A stretch of DNA of 64,000 nucleotides. Source: Paragorgia papillata. Taxonomy: Eukaryota > Cnidaria > Anthozoa > Scleralcyonacea > Coralliidae. The stretch covers positions 5,189,001 to 5,253,000 of the forward strand of contig JAWNZC010000473.1 of NCBI GenBank assembly GCA_035771165.1. The letters run 5' to 3'. Made by a program: the position numbers and the translations under genes. The number at the start of each line of letters is the position of its first letter. Position 1 is the first letter of the stretch. Below the pieces are notes generated by a model. The model had not been told where the DNA came from. It saw only the letters and a list, made by a program, of their open reading frames with translations, and did not search any database. Below, piece by piece: positions 1-12,034 of this stretch.

Positions 1-952
1 AAGAAGGAACCTCCGCGTTTTGCCCGTAATACTATGCGTGAATGAAGAGCAAGAACTGTGCTATGTGTATTGAATGTCAGCCTAGCTGTCAAAACAAAAC
101 ACTGCTGCTGTCTTGTCGTCTGACTACGGGAATAAACAATTGCGCTTGAAAGTTCATTCTGATCGATCGGAAAAGCGCAAAAAGAACGCAGTGTCCGTAA
201 TTTATAGACTACTGGAACTTATACGCAAGTACTGCCGTATAAAGTCTGAATTCAAACCATATCAAGGCCGCTTTGCAGCCTTTGCTTGACTGATGTCTGA
301 ATCTGAACTGAAACGCGTGAGACAAATTATTATCTCGTCGCCAAGCTAAAGCAGTTGTTCAAATGGGGTGAAACATCAAAACTTTTGGTGAAAACATTTA
401 AAATGTTGTGGCTATTCGGAAGATCGGAATTGCCGTTGTGCACTTAATTAAAATATCTGGGAATATATTTGAGAATTGTTGTAATCAAATATTAAAATGT
501 TTGGTGGTTCCCAATCGTATAAATAATTTCCCTAATTGCAAATTGCTGGTTCATTGCAGTATACAGAACTAGATTTTACTTCGGCATTGCCACTTCGAAA
601 GATTACTTGAAAACTGAATAAACGTGTGTTTGAAGATGTTTATGCACAAGCAATGAATTTTTTGAGGTTCGATTTGGTTAATTTGTTCGGTGAAGCTTTT
701 TATAAACACACGCAACAGTGCAATACAAAACAGGAAGTGATTTTTATTGGCTATGGCGCGTCACATGAATAGGGGGCGGAGGGGAAGAATCAATGATTTG
801 TGTCAGGCTCTCTTTCAAGAGAGACTGATACTCAGGTTATAAACGTGTCTAAAGTATATACTCGCATGAGGGTTTCCTAATATACGATTTCAAGGTTATT
901 GGACGCCATATTGAAAAGGGGCAAAGAGTCTGGGGCGAGCGCGATTCAGTGG
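1..952. other. Stretch without recognised gene
   Basis: No ORF with family resemblance, no inverted repeat and no tandem array was recognised here. It ends at the 8-bp target-site duplication of the hAT-type element that follows. Confidence 0.5.
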
Positions 953-1008
953 GTCAGGACCACTGACCTATATATATAACTGGACTGCGGGTGCTGGCCA
1001 AAAATGTG

Positions 1009-2435
1009 TCCCCCAACCTCGTCCCCAGGGCCATTTGTGGGGGCTGGCCAAGATGGCAGCCAAGAACAAATGGCCCTGGCACAGGCTGAGCTATCACCAC
1101 ATCTGATTGGTCAAGATAACCTTGGATGTTTTAGGTATTCTGATTGGTGGAAACAAGGCGGGTGGCAGGCTAACTCGCGGGCATTTGTTTTTGGGCTCAA
1201 ATTATACCAGAATTGCCGGCTGTTAAAAACAACTTCCGAAATGAATGAAAATGCGAGGAAAGCTGGCGAAAACACACGTAAAAACGTCGGAAGAATATGT
1301 AGTGATGGATCGTGTTGTCTCTGTGCCCTGGCTGCCATACAACGAAGTCCATGGGATGGCAATTCAGTGCAGGGCCTTTTTTAACATATAAGCTTGGGGG
1401 CAAATGCCCCCCCCCCCAGTCCCCCCTTGTGCCCCCGCACGAATCAATTTTTGCCCACCCAGGAAAAGTCCCTTTTTCTTAAATATAATACAAACAAATA
1501 AGCAAGGAATAAAAAATAAACAAACGGAAAGTAAGTTTTAGCCCTTAATTAACAACTTAGATTTAATTAAATTATTATGTTGACCTAACATGAAGTGAAT
1601 GAAGAGAAATTATTTTTAAATAAAATGGCAGACCACAAAGAAACAGTCAAAAATGTGTTGTATTTTAACTAGTTTTTATGACATTTTATGACCTTCAGTG
1701 TTCTTAAAAATCACCCCTCAGAATGCAGGAAATGGCATTTCCGAGACTCTAAATTTCAAAAATTTCCGGGGGGACATGCCCCCGGAACCCCCTAGAAGAG
1801 TCCCTTTTTGGGAACTGCCCCCCCCCCCCCACGAGAAAATCCTTAAAAAAGGCCCTGATTCAGTGTGTTTTCTAAATCGGGCGAACGAAAGATTTGGTGC
1901 ATGAAGAAAGTCAAAACTGTATTTTGGCTGCGAAAGTACACCACAGGGCAGAATTTACGCGTTTGACCATTGAGAAGCAGGCTTTTTTCAAACAAGAATT
2001 CTCGACTAAACGAAGCCTAAACGTTTTTCAAAACGCTGAATTGAATCCACCGAAAACTCACGAAAACAAGGCGGCCCAGCCAGACAACGGCAATCCAGTT
2101 TCTTACGAATTTGGTACAACGGTGAAGCAAATGATAAATAATAAGCATTTACAGATATTTATTAGAAGTGTATTATTTTAATAATTCGACAATGTATTTG
2201 GAAATGAATGTTTTGATTGTTTTCAGTTTGGGTCAGTCAAGCTGAACTAAATATTCAGAAAAAATTTAGGCCTGACTGGGCGCGATAAACTTAGTGAAGC
2301 CTGGGTCCGAGTCAAAAATGAGTCAAAATATGACTCATTTTTTGCAGCCTGTGCCAGGGCCATTTGTTCCCGCCATTTTGTTTTTGGCCGCCATCTTGGC
2401 CCAGCCCCCACAAATGGCCCTGGGGACGACGTTGT
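1009..2435. mobile_element. MITE-like element nested in hAT left arm
   Basis: The terminal inverted repeats read CAACCTCGTCCCCAGGGCC on the left. On the right, the reverse complement reads CAACGTCGTCCCCAGGGCC, followed by a shared GGGGGCTGGCCAAGATGGC-type block. The uninterrupted right arm of the host hAT element reads AAGTGGTTATAAATCC where this insertion sits between TGTG and GGTTATAAATCC. The short ORFs inside match no family and include poly-C/poly-G tracts. A second inverted copy lies at 12,690-13,545. The superfamily was not determined. Confidence 0.65.
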
Positions 2436-2542
2436 GGGTTATAAATCCATGTCCTATATTCACGAATTTATTTGTTAGGATTAGGGTGTGTGTTGGGGTC
2501 AGGCTTTCATGAAGTACCTGGGTTATTTAGGACATGGAATTA

Positions 2543-3040
2543 CAGTCGAAGCTCTCCTTGCGACCACTCTCGTAAGCGACCAGCTCTAGTTGCGACCACC
2601 CTCACGAAACCCCGTTTAAATTCCCTATTAAACTCTGTTACTGAAAGCTCTCGTAAGTGACCACTCCCGTAAGCGACCGCGACCACCTTTCAGATTCACA
2701 AACTGAGCTTTTTCTTTGTTTTTAAGCTCTTGTAAGCGACCACCCTTGAAAGACCCTTTGCAATCAGTCAACACTGCGCTAAAAAGCAATTTGATAACTT
2801 TTAATACAGTAAATAAATGTGATTATAAAATGCATAACAATGATTGAGTATTGCTGTTTCTGGCTGGTTGCCAGAATAGAAACGCTGCAGTATTTTTCTG
2901 GTCCAATCTCTCGTAAGCGACCAACTTCAGCCATTTCAGTGGGTGGTCGCATACGAGAACGAATTCTCGTAAGCGACCAGTTCTAGTTGCGACCACTTTT
3001 TTCAGTTCCCGAGGGTGGTCGCTTACGAGAGCTTCAACTG
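2543..3040. mobile_element. Tc1/mariner-type MITE (TA target), about 500 bp
   Basis: The ends are CAGTCGAAGCTCTC and its inverted partner GAGAGCTTCAACTG, flanked on both sides by TA (2,541-2,542 and 3,041-3,042). The matching site in the other arm of the host hAT element (about 4,460) reads GGTAATAATTCC, the unoccupied target on the opposite strand, so TA duplication is confirmed internally. The body is made of dispersed GTAAGCGACCA motifs in both orientations. Confidence 0.85.
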
Positions 3041-3793
3041 TATTACCAGGTTGTGCGTCCCCATTTTCACTTTCAAAATGGCGGCATTTATGGGTCCTTC
3101 TGATAATGGTAGCGACCACTGACGTGTACTTATCGTAGGAAAAAAGAATATTTATGTAAATACAAAGCGATTTTCTTACTTTATTAATAAATCGTTCCTA
3201 TGCGAGGGCTTCCCCAGAGGTGAATAAAATCGTCTGGCGTTACTGCGTTAGCCAGAACAACATACTAAAGAGTAAAGACCAATAAATTCGGACAGGAAAG
3301 GGTTAATGCATGCAGGTTGGTCATTGTTAATTTCTTGTGGAACGACTCAAGAGGCCTGCTGGATTATTTGTCTGACCAAATAGGAATATCGCCTCCCATG
3401 TAAACAGCCCCTAAGAAGAACTCGGTACGCCTGGCTTCTTTACGATTTTCTCGTGATCTTAATTCAGCGGTTCTTTATAGAGCTGGCGACTTCACAAAAC
3501 GAAATGTTTGTAGATTTCCATGACCATGTGTATTGACAGTCTTGTTTATTTTATTGCCAAGTGTTCGTGCGGTACCGCTGGGCGGCACGTCTTTAATTCA
3601 GACTGCTAGAAAGCTACAACAGTAATTGTCTAGGATTATTATTATTGTAGTTCAGAACTACAATAAGACTCTTATCATGAAAACATCCCGGGCCGCTCAG
3701 CAAATATTTTGTTTACGCAAACTCGAGACCAGGACGATATTATGCTGACTTGGCAAAAATTCTGACTGAAAATTCGACAAAGTTTGCCTAGTC

Positions 3794-4345
3794 CGTCTAC
3801 TCCGAACGTATTCTCAAGAAATAATCCACTGTAGAAGTTATAAAATATATTGGCAGAAAGATAATTCACCTTGCTATAACATACGTGCAGTTTATCAGAC
3901 CAAATAGCTTAGTTTCCCTAAAAAAAAGCGAAATACCAAACATGTCCAAATCATAACAGCGCGGCCGCTATTTTGAAATTTTTTTCCGTATGTATTATAA
4001 TGTCTTCTCCGAATGTTTTCTCGAGAAATAAACCACTGTAGAAGCTATCAAATATACTGGAAGAAAGATAATTCATCTGGCTACAACATACGTACAGTTT
4101 ATCCGACCAAATAGCTTAGTTTCCCTAAAAAAAAGCGAAATACCAAACATGTCCAAATCATAATAGCGCGGCCGCTATTTTGAAATTTTTTTCCGTATGT
4201 ATTATGTCTTCTCCGAATGTTTTCTCGAGAAATAAACCACTGTAGAAGCTATCAAATATACTGGAAGAAAGATAATTCATCTGGCTACAACATACGTACA
4301 GTTTATCCGACTAAATAGCTAAGTTTTCTTAAAAAAAGCGAAATA
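3794..4345. repeat. Tandem repeat, about 205-bp unit, 2.7 copies
   Basis: The phrase GTCTTCTCCGAATG and its following block recurs at 3,794 (diverged), 4,001 and 4,205, giving a period of about 205 bp. Units contain AAATAGCTTAGTTTCCCT and GCGGCCGCTATTTTG. It lies inside the hAT-type element and has no coding potential. Confidence 0.8.
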
Positions 4346-4659
4346 CCGAACATGTCCAACACGAACTAGAGATTCTTAGGTATCGGTCAGCGACCTTCAC
4401 CATTAGCAAAAGGACCCATAAATGCCGCCATTTTGAAAACGAGTTTGGGGACACTTTTCCGGTAATAATTCCATGTCCTACATAACCCAGGTACTTCATG
4501 AAAACCTTACCCCAACACACACCCTAACCTAAGGATAAAAGTTCGTGTAAATAGGACATGGATTTATAACCACTTTTCCTAACTCAAAGGTAATAGGAGC
4601 ACGCAGTCCAGTTATATATATATAGGTCAGTGGTCAGGACCATTGAATTCTACACTAGA

Positions 4660-5010
4660 AAACCGGGCGTGTTGTGACAACACGGATTTTTGTCCCGCTA
4701 TTCGACACGTCAAAAACGTGTTGTTTTCATTGGCGTGTTGTAAATTAGACGTGTTACAGAAACACATCAGGCGTGTTTAAAAAACACGCCTGCGAGAACA
4801 CACGACACGTCGAAAGCGTGTTGTTATTATTGGCGTGTTGTGACTTAGACGTGTTTCAGGAACACAGAGACGTGTTTTAAAAACACGCCATTCTCAGAAC
4901 ACGGCAAAACGCGTGTCGATGGACGGGACAAATCAAAACACGCTAAAAGCGTGTTTCAAGAACACGACAAACATGTTTTCATAACAACACGCCAAAAACG
5001 TGCTTAACTC
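4660..5010. repeat. Left subterminal motif array of CACTA element
   Basis: There are over fifteen occurrences of GCGTGTT or its complement AACACGC, with variants such as ACACGTC and ACGTGTT, in both orientations. In CACTA elements such subterminal motifs are transposase-binding sites; that role is inferred here from position and repetition. Confidence 0.75.
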
Positions 5011-5649
5011 GTGAAGCAATATAAAATATTCATACGTGATACAAAAATTCAACAATATATATGTTTTTATTTGAGACGTAGCAATGCAGGATAACATAAC
5101 ACACGGGTAAACCCAAGCACCACAATAAACATGATGGCAGATTAACAAGGAATTACATTTCACGAAAATGCGGAGTTGGATCATAATATTATGCATAAAG
5201 TTGGATCATATAAATGTATATGTCGAAAACTAATCTACCGATTTTCATTCTACAGCCAGTGGTTGTAAAGAAAAGGTAACTTATAATATTATTGATGATT
5301 AGAAAGTATTAAAGTTAAAAGTTTTAGATTTATATAATATAGAACTCAGCGTGTCAGTCTGTCACTTTCTTGAAGTTGTGAACGACTTGTCGGCAAAAAT
5401 TGCAAGATTCCTTGCTAAACACTTGCTTCTATATACACCTTCTAACCACTATTATTAATGTCAACCACCTTTTGTTTGCAACTAGTGACCGTTGATCGGT
5501 TAGTTTTCGAGATATAGCCGATTTGGTGATGTAACTCCGCATTTCGTAGTGTATTAAATTATTTCTTGAACTGGCTACTTGTACTGGGAAAAGTGAGGAC
5601 ACCTGTGGCCCTTCTTTTCATTTCTTATTCTGTGACATTAAACAACTTG

Positions 5650-5899
5650 CAGTGTAACTACTTCAACCGGGGCCACCCAATGCAAATCAAACAACGAGTT
5701 TTGATCTTTAGGATCCTAACGTAAGGATAGAAATAATTATTATAACTTCAAAGAACGTTGCCAACTTTTATTGGCTTAAATTTAATTAATAGAGGCTGTA
5801 ATAATAGAGGCTGAATACAGACGGTCTTTATCGTTGGAGACATCGGCCTGTCGTTGGTGGATTTGCATTGGGTGGCCCCGGTTGAAGTAGTTGCACTGT
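5650..5899. repeat. Inverted repeat with about 48-bp arms
   Basis: The arm around CTACTTCAACCGGGGCCACC (5,650-5,697) recurs inverted at 5,851-5,899. The spacer is about 150 bp. No function is assigned; it may be a small foldback within the CACTA element. Confidence 0.6.
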
Positions 5900-6420
5900 A
5901 AAACGCAATCTAAAATACAAACTTCTTTCACTTTAAAAATGCTGTCATTTTTTTTGGAGTTAATACAGCCTTCAAGAAATTTGACTAAGTCCAGTTCTCC
6001 ATGGTCTTTAGCGATGTCTTCATTGCCTGCCATGATCTTCTCAATACTATAAAATATCATGAAAGTATAGGTGTGTCAATGTTGTACATGTATGTTAAAT
6101 ACAGGCAAATACCAAATTACTGCATACCCCAAAATGGATTTCCATAAGAGAAATTTCAAACATCTTAATTTGAAAGAGGTGACATAGACAACTCTGAAAT
6201 CGTCCATTGATACCTATCCAATATACTTATAATCCAACTAAGATAATATTACAGGCATTGATTTGGCGTCAAAGCTCCGTTTTTACACTACGGGAATGTT
6301 AAATTACGTTAATACAAGATAAAAACAACCATGTACTCTTGTTTTTAGTATATAGGTGCGTGAAATCAAGTGTTTTGAGTACGCGCGCGAGAACGAGCGC
6401 GTCGAGTCTCCGACGCACGC

Positions 6421-6605
6421 TTTTTATAGAGGACGTTTGTTTTACTCCGGGCAAGGTCTGATTGCCACTGGTAATTTCACCATAACGATTTTCCTGAACA
6501 TCTCACCCAGTGTTTTTATAGAGCGCGTTTGTTTTACTCCAGGCAAGGCCTGATTGCCACTGGTAATTTCACCATAACAATTTTCCTGAACATCTAACCC
6601 AGTGT
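6421..6605 (+). repeat. Direct tandem duplication, 92-bp unit
   Basis: Two adjacent copies begin TTTTTATAGAG (6,421 and 6,513) and run through CTGATTGCCACTGGTAATTT to CCCAGTG. They differ at only a few bases. Confidence 0.85.
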
Positions 6606-6964
6606 AAACGTCAATATTAATATTTAATACACCTACATGTATATGTATATACAGCTATTTAATGCAGCCTGGACATACCTCTTGAATAATAAATTTAACC
6701 GTTCATCTATGTAGTCCTCCTTTACTTCCATCAGCAGACCTGCTTGGTATATAATCTGAAAAACATCATAATTTATTAATGAGACAATGAATTACTAAAA
6801 ATTATTATTATTATTATGCACTTTTTATTTTTTTAGTCATCTACATTTTGATTGACAGTCCTTTTCGTTTGACACAAACTCAACTACGCGTGCTATTTGT
6901 CGCAGGCGTGAAAGGCCATGTTCAATTGTTCAGTAACATTGCAATTGTGAAAATGCGTGAAAGT

Positions 6965-7265
6965 TTCAATAACGTCACAACGTACAGTAACGTAAGATCT
7001 CACAACGTACAGTAACGTAAGGTCTCGCAACCTAAGGCAAGATCTCACAGCGTAACGCAAGATCTCACAACGTAACGTAAACGTAAGGTCTCACAACGTA
7101 ACGTAACGTAAGGTCTCACAACGTAACGTAACGTAAGATCTCACAACGTACAGTAACGTAAGGTCTCGCAACCTAAGGCAAGATCTCACAACGTAACACA
7201 AGATCTCACAACGTAACGTTATAAGGTTTCACAATGTGTAAGGTCTTGCAATGTAACGTATATCA
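6965..7265 (+). repeat. Minisatellite, CACAACGTAACGTAAGGTCT-like units
   Basis: Irregular repeats of CACAACGTA(C/A)(A)GTAACGTAAGGTCTC, with variants GCAACCTAAGGCAAGATCT. The unit length drifts between about 16 and 26 bp. Non-coding; it lies inside the CACTA element. Confidence 0.85.
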
Positions 7266-7859
7266 TTTTTAAGTGCAGGCTACTGTAACAGTTTTCACAG
7301 CGTAGTAGGATTTACGTTTTACAACTAAACTAACACGTTAAAGCGAAAGATAACGTCTTACAATGAATATCAAACAACCCAGCTTTCTTTTTCAGATGTG
7401 TAGAAAATATAAAAGGTTAGGTTTCATATTTCTGTGCCATAACTCATCAGTTTTAACGCACGTGCGATACACACGTGCAAAATTATTTACGCGTGCGAAT
7501 TACCGCACACGTGCAGTTTTCCTTACGAAAAGGACTGGATTGGCTGTTGGCATATGGGTAATTCATGATAGCATGTTAATCTGAAACCAAACCTACAAAT
7601 AATAGCAGCGTTGTTATGCTCATAACGTGATGCTAGCCGTTATTATTTGGTCCTCAAAAACGAGATATACTGTAATTAATACATTACAGTATCATTCACA
7701 ATTTGATACACTACTGAGTTGTAAATAAACTAGAGCTTCCTGTTGTGCTGCCTATCGGAAGCTAGAAACTTTAAAATAGCAATTACTTTAAAGGCTAGAA
7801 ATTCTGGATGACTTAAAAAGTATAGTTTTTGGTAAAAAATATAAAATATATAAAGGGCG

Positions 7860-8010
7860 TATTAGGTGCTACTCCATGTGGACGAACCATACTGGGCAGG
7901 TAGAGAGAACACTGGTTAACCATGGCTGGGATTCGAACCAGTGATCTGCCAACATTCCCCCTTCAGTTTGCTAGTCTGACACTCTACCGTCTGAGCTAAA
8001 CATATCAGAA
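7860..8010 (-). mobile_element. tRNA-derived SINE copy 1
   Basis: On the minus strand it has an A box-like TAGCTCAGACGGTAGAGTG and a B box GGTTCGAATCCC about 45 bp downstream, then a tail region with GTTCGTCCACATGGAGTAGC. This is the pol III promoter layout of tRNA-derived SINEs. The insert between the boxes and the non-tRNA tail exclude a functional tRNA. It shares its tail phrase (GGTTCGTACACTCGGAGT-like) with the copy at 15,320-15,446. Confidence 0.75.
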
Positions 8011-8103
8011 GATGAATGCTGATATTGAAGAAACTTGTTCAGTTTCAAAATATCAAATACAGTATAATATATATACCATCGTCCCACGTGCGACCTAGTT
8101 CCA

Positions 8104-8275
8104 ACTTGGCATTGTAGCTCAGATGGTAGAGTGTTGGACTACTGCAAGTAAACTAGAGTGCAAATGTGACAGTTTAATTTGCCCACCGCGGTTAAATTAG
8201 TAAAGTTTAAGCTAGTAGAGTTTCTTCTACAATACTTGCCCAGTATTGGTTCATCCACTAGGAGTACTTTTTTTA
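8104..8275 (+). mobile_element. tRNA-derived SINE copy 2 (degenerate)
   Basis: The A-box half is clear (GTAGCTCAGATGGTAGAGTG) and the tail GTATTGGTTCATCCACTAGG matches the family tail. The B box is degraded. It lies in opposite orientation about 100 bp from copy 1. Confidence 0.65.
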
Positions 8276-8324
8276 CTGAAAGCTATCCTTTTTTTAATTC
8301 ATCCAGAATTTTCTAAGCTGAGAT

Positions 8325-8334
8325 ATATATAATA

Positions 8335-8386
<52 letters not shown>
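8325..8386. repeat. (AT)n microsatellite
   Basis: Pure to near-pure alternating AT. Confidence 0.95.
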
Positions 8387-8389
<3 letters not shown>

Positions 8390-8397
8390 ATATTTAT

Positions 8398-8490
8398 AAA
8401 CCGCGCAGGAGGGCTTTATCGGATATAAAACACGAGGCGATAGCCGAGTGTTTTAGAGCCGATAAAGCCCGTACTGCAAGGTTTTTAAAT
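8398..8490. repeat. Short palindrome (foldback)
   Basis: The arms GGGCTTTATCGG...AAAACAC and GTGTTTTAGAGCCGATAAAGCCC surround a GAGGCGATAGCCGAG loop. One of a series of about 100-150-bp palindromes with GAGGC/GCCGAG-type centres scattered through the window. Confidence 0.8.
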
Positions 8491-8674
8491 GGCTTCTAAA
8501 AAGAATCACTTCATACGTTCATTGGCGTAGTAATTTTGAAAATTAAGCTTATCTCAGCCGTTAAAAACCAGCGAGAAACTTAGAGCGAGTCTATATCACA
8601 TATATAGATCCGATACGCTCATGATTTTTCTTTGTGTTTTCCTCATGAATTATTAATGAATTTTAGAAATATAT

Positions 8675-8681
8675 ATATATG

Positions 8682-8754
<73 letters not shown>
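8675..8754. repeat. (TA)n microsatellite flanking MITE, left
   Basis: Alternating TA that runs directly into the mariner-type MITE at 8,755. Confidence 0.95.
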
Positions 8755-8756
<2 letters not shown>

Positions 8757-9398
8757 GGGTGGCGCAAAAAAAATTACCTCTGTGTGATTCAGTATAACGT
8801 AAAAACTAGAAAAGCTATTACACTATAACAACTTTCTTTGCATTCAATAATGGCTAACTTAAATTTTGATATACAAATTTTGCATTTTCATGCAATATTG
8901 ACCGAGATACAAACGTTTGAATTTGCATGAACTTTTAAAAATTTGTTTAAAAACGACGAAAAAAGGGGTATTAAACTAATTCGAAAACCATTACTATTTT
9001 ATCATAAGTATTAAGTATTGGGAATTTAAATGAAGTGAACTTCAAGTTGAGGATGTGTATCTGTAAAAGACTTATGATGTACTTTCTTTCCTTTAACTAC
9101 AATAAATTAGTTATCAAGTTTTAACAAACTGTACGTACCAATATTACGGCTTTAACACAAGTTATTGCTGTATTAATATTTGATAGGCCGTTTTTAGCAA
9201 ATTTTTACACTTCCAAAAATGTTTACTCAATTTTAAACATTAATATATCGGTCAATATTGCATGAAAATGCAAAAGTTGTACATCAAAATTTAAGTTAGC
9301 CATTATTGAATGCAAAGAAAGTTGTTATAGTGTAATAGCTTTTCTAGTTTTAAGTTATACTGAATCAAACAGGGGTACGTTTTTTTTTCGCCACCCGG
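8755..9398. mobile_element. Tc1/mariner-type MITE in (TA)n, 644 bp
   Basis: The ends CCGGGTGGCGCAAAAAAAA and TTTTTTTTCGCCACCCGG are inverted, with arms of about 180 bp (for example CTATTACACTATAACAAC against GTTGTTATAGTGTAATAG). The flanks are TA on both sides, within a (TA)n tract. The middle lacks an ORF. Terminal sequence and TA target fit a non-autonomous Tc1/mariner relative. Confidence 0.9.

Positions 9399-9462
<64 letters not shown>
9399..9462. repeat. (TA)n microsatellite flanking MITE, right
   Basis: Continuation of the (TA)n tract interrupted by the MITE at 8,755-9,398. Confidence 0.95.
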
Positions 9463-9467
<5 letters not shown>

Positions 9468-9471
9468 TATC

Positions 9472-10072
9472 CTCTGGTTTAAGATGTAAAACAGCCAAGT
9501 TCTCTGTCATAAATTAAGGTTACTTATCACAACTTTTGTGGATATATCTCTAGAAATAAAATAAAAAATAAGATGAAAAGGAAACTCTATATGGGGTCAC
9601 CACATTGAGTGGGTATCTCCCTGAAACTATAATTTTTTGCAAAAATTAGGGTGGGTATCTCCCCGATACTAAAAAAATGTAAATATAAAATCTAAAAATA
9701 TGGGGTCACCACGACTTAAATAATTATAACTATATAAAAATATGGGGTCACTATACTTAATGTGCGATCTTTCCAAAAATATATCATATTTTCAGGGAGA
9801 TCCCACATTAAGTAGTGACCCCATATTTTTATAGTTATAATTATTTAATTTAAGTCATGGTCACCCCATATTTTTATATTTACACTTTTTTAGTATCAGG
9901 GAGATAACCCACCCTAATTTTCCAAAAAATATAGTTTGGGGGAGATACCCACTCAATGTGGTGACCCCTGCATGTAGTTTCCTTTTCATCTAATTATCAA
10001 TGAAAATCAAGATGATATCCACAAAAGTTGTGATAAAGTCAACTCTTAAATTGTTTACACCTTAAACCAGAG
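9472..10072. mobile_element. Foldback element, 601 bp
   Basis: The ends CTCTGGTTTAAGATGTAAA and TTTACACCTTAAACCAGAG pair, and the pairing runs almost through the whole element (for example ATGGGGTCACCACATTGAGT against ACTCAATGTGGTGACCCC). The TSD is not clear. No ORF. Confidence 0.85.
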
Positions 10073-11159
10073 TCAGTAGAATCATGGATAGAATATACAC
10101 CATTTGACTGGCATTAGTAAATAGTGTTAAACATTGTTTTGAGCCTTAATGGCCCCTAATGTACACAAGTCCTTAACATACATGCAATAAATTAAAAAAG
10201 AATTGCAAAGACTAATTATTTACAAACAATTTTCATGCAACACCAAATTAATATGTACTCACTTGTAATTCAGTAATAGTGCATGAATAAAAACCACAAT
10301 GTGAGGGGATGTACTCAGACCACTTCAGTCATCAAATAAACATGATCCACTTCTGCTTTGAACTGTCAAGAACAATTAATTATAAAATTTGAAATATTAA
10401 TAAACTAGTATACTATAAAAAATTACAATTGTTTGGTTACAAACATTGATTGGCTATATTTAGTACTTGGTATTAAATCTGCATGTTTTGAAAATTAAAT
10501 CCAGTCATTACAATATTTAAATAATAAAATGTTTGTTTCCGAAAAATAATACATTGTAGTTTATTGGTTTAGCAGCATGAGCCATCTAACTATCAAAACG
10601 AACGACAAAAAAGTTTGCTGTCAAGTTTCAACCACACAAAAACAGTAAATACGAGTAAATATATTAACTTGAGAGTAAAATGGCTATAAAATGGTTCAAA
10701 TTTTAGCAATTTTTGCACTAAATAAAAGTACAGAAGCAAGGAAGTAATTTAGGATCAACTCTAGTACAGTACCTTAAACTATAGTTTTAGGCCAGAGTCG
10801 ACGACGTCTGGTATTACTTGTGATGTCTTGCTTTTTCGTCTTCACTTTCAAAACATGGCGGCTTTGTCAGGACTCTACTTCGAGACATTTCTCTACAGAA
10901 AACCAGTTTTATCTTCACAGATAAACATAAAAAAATCTCACGTATACGTAAAACTGCTTGCACTGTTCCAGCGCTGTTGTTTCTTCCTCGGCGTATAGCT
11001 TTCCTGACATTACTGAAAATTGAAAGGAATACTAGTAGCTCTCGTTGTTTCCTCGGCCTTCTTCTTCGAATGCTGAAATTAAACTTCCTTTGGCGCCAAT
11101 CTGTTCTCGCATTTGATTGGTCGAGCTACTTACTGTCCCTACCCCTTTCCCCGATAGTG

Positions 11160-11460
11160 TTAAAAATGTCTCCCTTTTCACACGCATAGTGTGTTACAAA
11201 ATGTCTCACATTTTACACGTCAGTGTGTTTTTGACTGGTTTGCAACACGTTTTGTGTGTAGCAAGCCGTGTTGCAGGCGTGTTGTAACGCATATTCGTTT
11301 ATAACAACACGTCAGTGTGTTTTGGGGACGTGTTGTTACAACACGGCACAACACATCTAACATATCACAACACGCCAACAACACGCTTACGTTTATTTGG
11401 GAACACGCCTACGTGTCTTTAGAACACACATCAATGTTTTTAAAACACGCTTACAACACG
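11160..11460. repeat. Right subterminal motif array of CACTA element
   Basis: It has the same AACACGC/GCGTGTT motif family as the left end, including ACAACACGCC and CGTGTTGTTACAACACG. It mirrors the left array and supports treating 4,653-11,475 as one element. Confidence 0.75.
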
Positions 11461-11746
11461 CCTAGTTTTCTAGTGTAAGTAAACTGGAATGCTATGATTG
11501 GGTGAAGCCAAACTTCCGGTCGCTGGGGGTAGCCATGAACGTCCACATAACGTATGAAGAGCACAATGAAAAACTGAAAACTCGCTGAAAAAAACAACCA
11601 AATTTACAATTTTTTAGACATAAAGTTTCTTAGAGATGATAACGAAGAAGCTAGCTGGTGCGTATTGGGCTATTTCTACCAAGAAAATTGATTGAACGGC
11701 GAAATATCTGCCGAACAAAAGCAAAATTCGAGTCCGAAACTCTATA

Positions 11747-12034
11747 CCCTGGTCCCAGAGATTCTACGCCGCCCGCTCCCCCCCGAATGCTGAAAGCGGC
11801 GAGAGAAACTCTGGTCGAACTGGCCGTTTCTTTGATCGCTCCGAGCCAATGAAGTCGCTAGGGTCAGATCTTGACCCCATTTTCTGATTGGCTAAGAAAT
11901 CTGTTAGGGGCGTTTTAGATTACTACAACATGAAAGTGAGATTGGTGGCGTCTTTGACCAGAGGTTCTCTCGCCGCTTTTAGCATTCGGGGGGGGGGGGG
12001 GGGAGCGGGCGGCGTAGAACCTCTGGGACCAGGG
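11747..12034. mobile_element. MITE with TA target duplication, 288 bp
   Basis: The ends CCCTGGTCCCAGAGATTCTA and TAGAACCTCTGGGACCAGGG are inverted repeats flanked by TA. The arms also share GCCGCCCGCTCCCCCCC, whose partner carries a run of about 19 G. No ORF. Confidence 0.85.

Larger units (their letters stand above)
961..4632. mobile_element. hAT-type DNA transposon, non-autonomous, 8-bp TSD
   Basis: The ends are inverted repeats: left CACTGACCTATATATATAAC, right ending GTTATATATATATAGGTCAGTG. Direct copies of GTCAGGAC flank them at 953-960 and 4,633-4,640. An 8-bp duplication and CACTG-type ends fit the hAT superfamily. The inverted arms are long (about 300 bp): the right arm at about 4,410-4,632 matches the left arm once two nested insertions (1,009-2,435 and 2,543-3,040) are removed. 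No transposase ORF is visible, so it is non-autonomous or decayed. The element at 52,943-54,846 has related ends (CACTGATCTATATA...ACTGGA). Confidence 0.85.
4653..11475. mobile_element. CACTA (EnSpm)-type DNA transposon, 6.8 kb
   Basis: The element begins CACTAGAAAACCGGGCGTG and ends in the inverted partner CGCCTAGTTTTCTAGTG, with TA on both sides (4,651-4,652 and 11,476-11,477). CACTA termini plus arrays of a short subterminal motif at both ends are the hallmark of the EnSpm/CACTA superfamily. No transposase ORF was recognised; the interior is filled with SINEs, a minisatellite, (TA)n tracts, a mariner-type MITE and a foldback. A 2-bp duplication is shorter than the usual 3 bp of this group, so the TSD is less certain than the termini. 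Confidence 0.75.

Noticed and set aside
5782..6060. 92-codon minus-strand ORF as a CACTA-encoded protein
   Set aside because: Half of it lies in an inverted repeat and it shows no CACTA transposase motif.
6965..7265. CRISPR-like repeat array
   Set aside because: Units are directly adjacent and vary in length without unique spacers; eukaryotic minisatellite. The same applies to 48,990-49,500.
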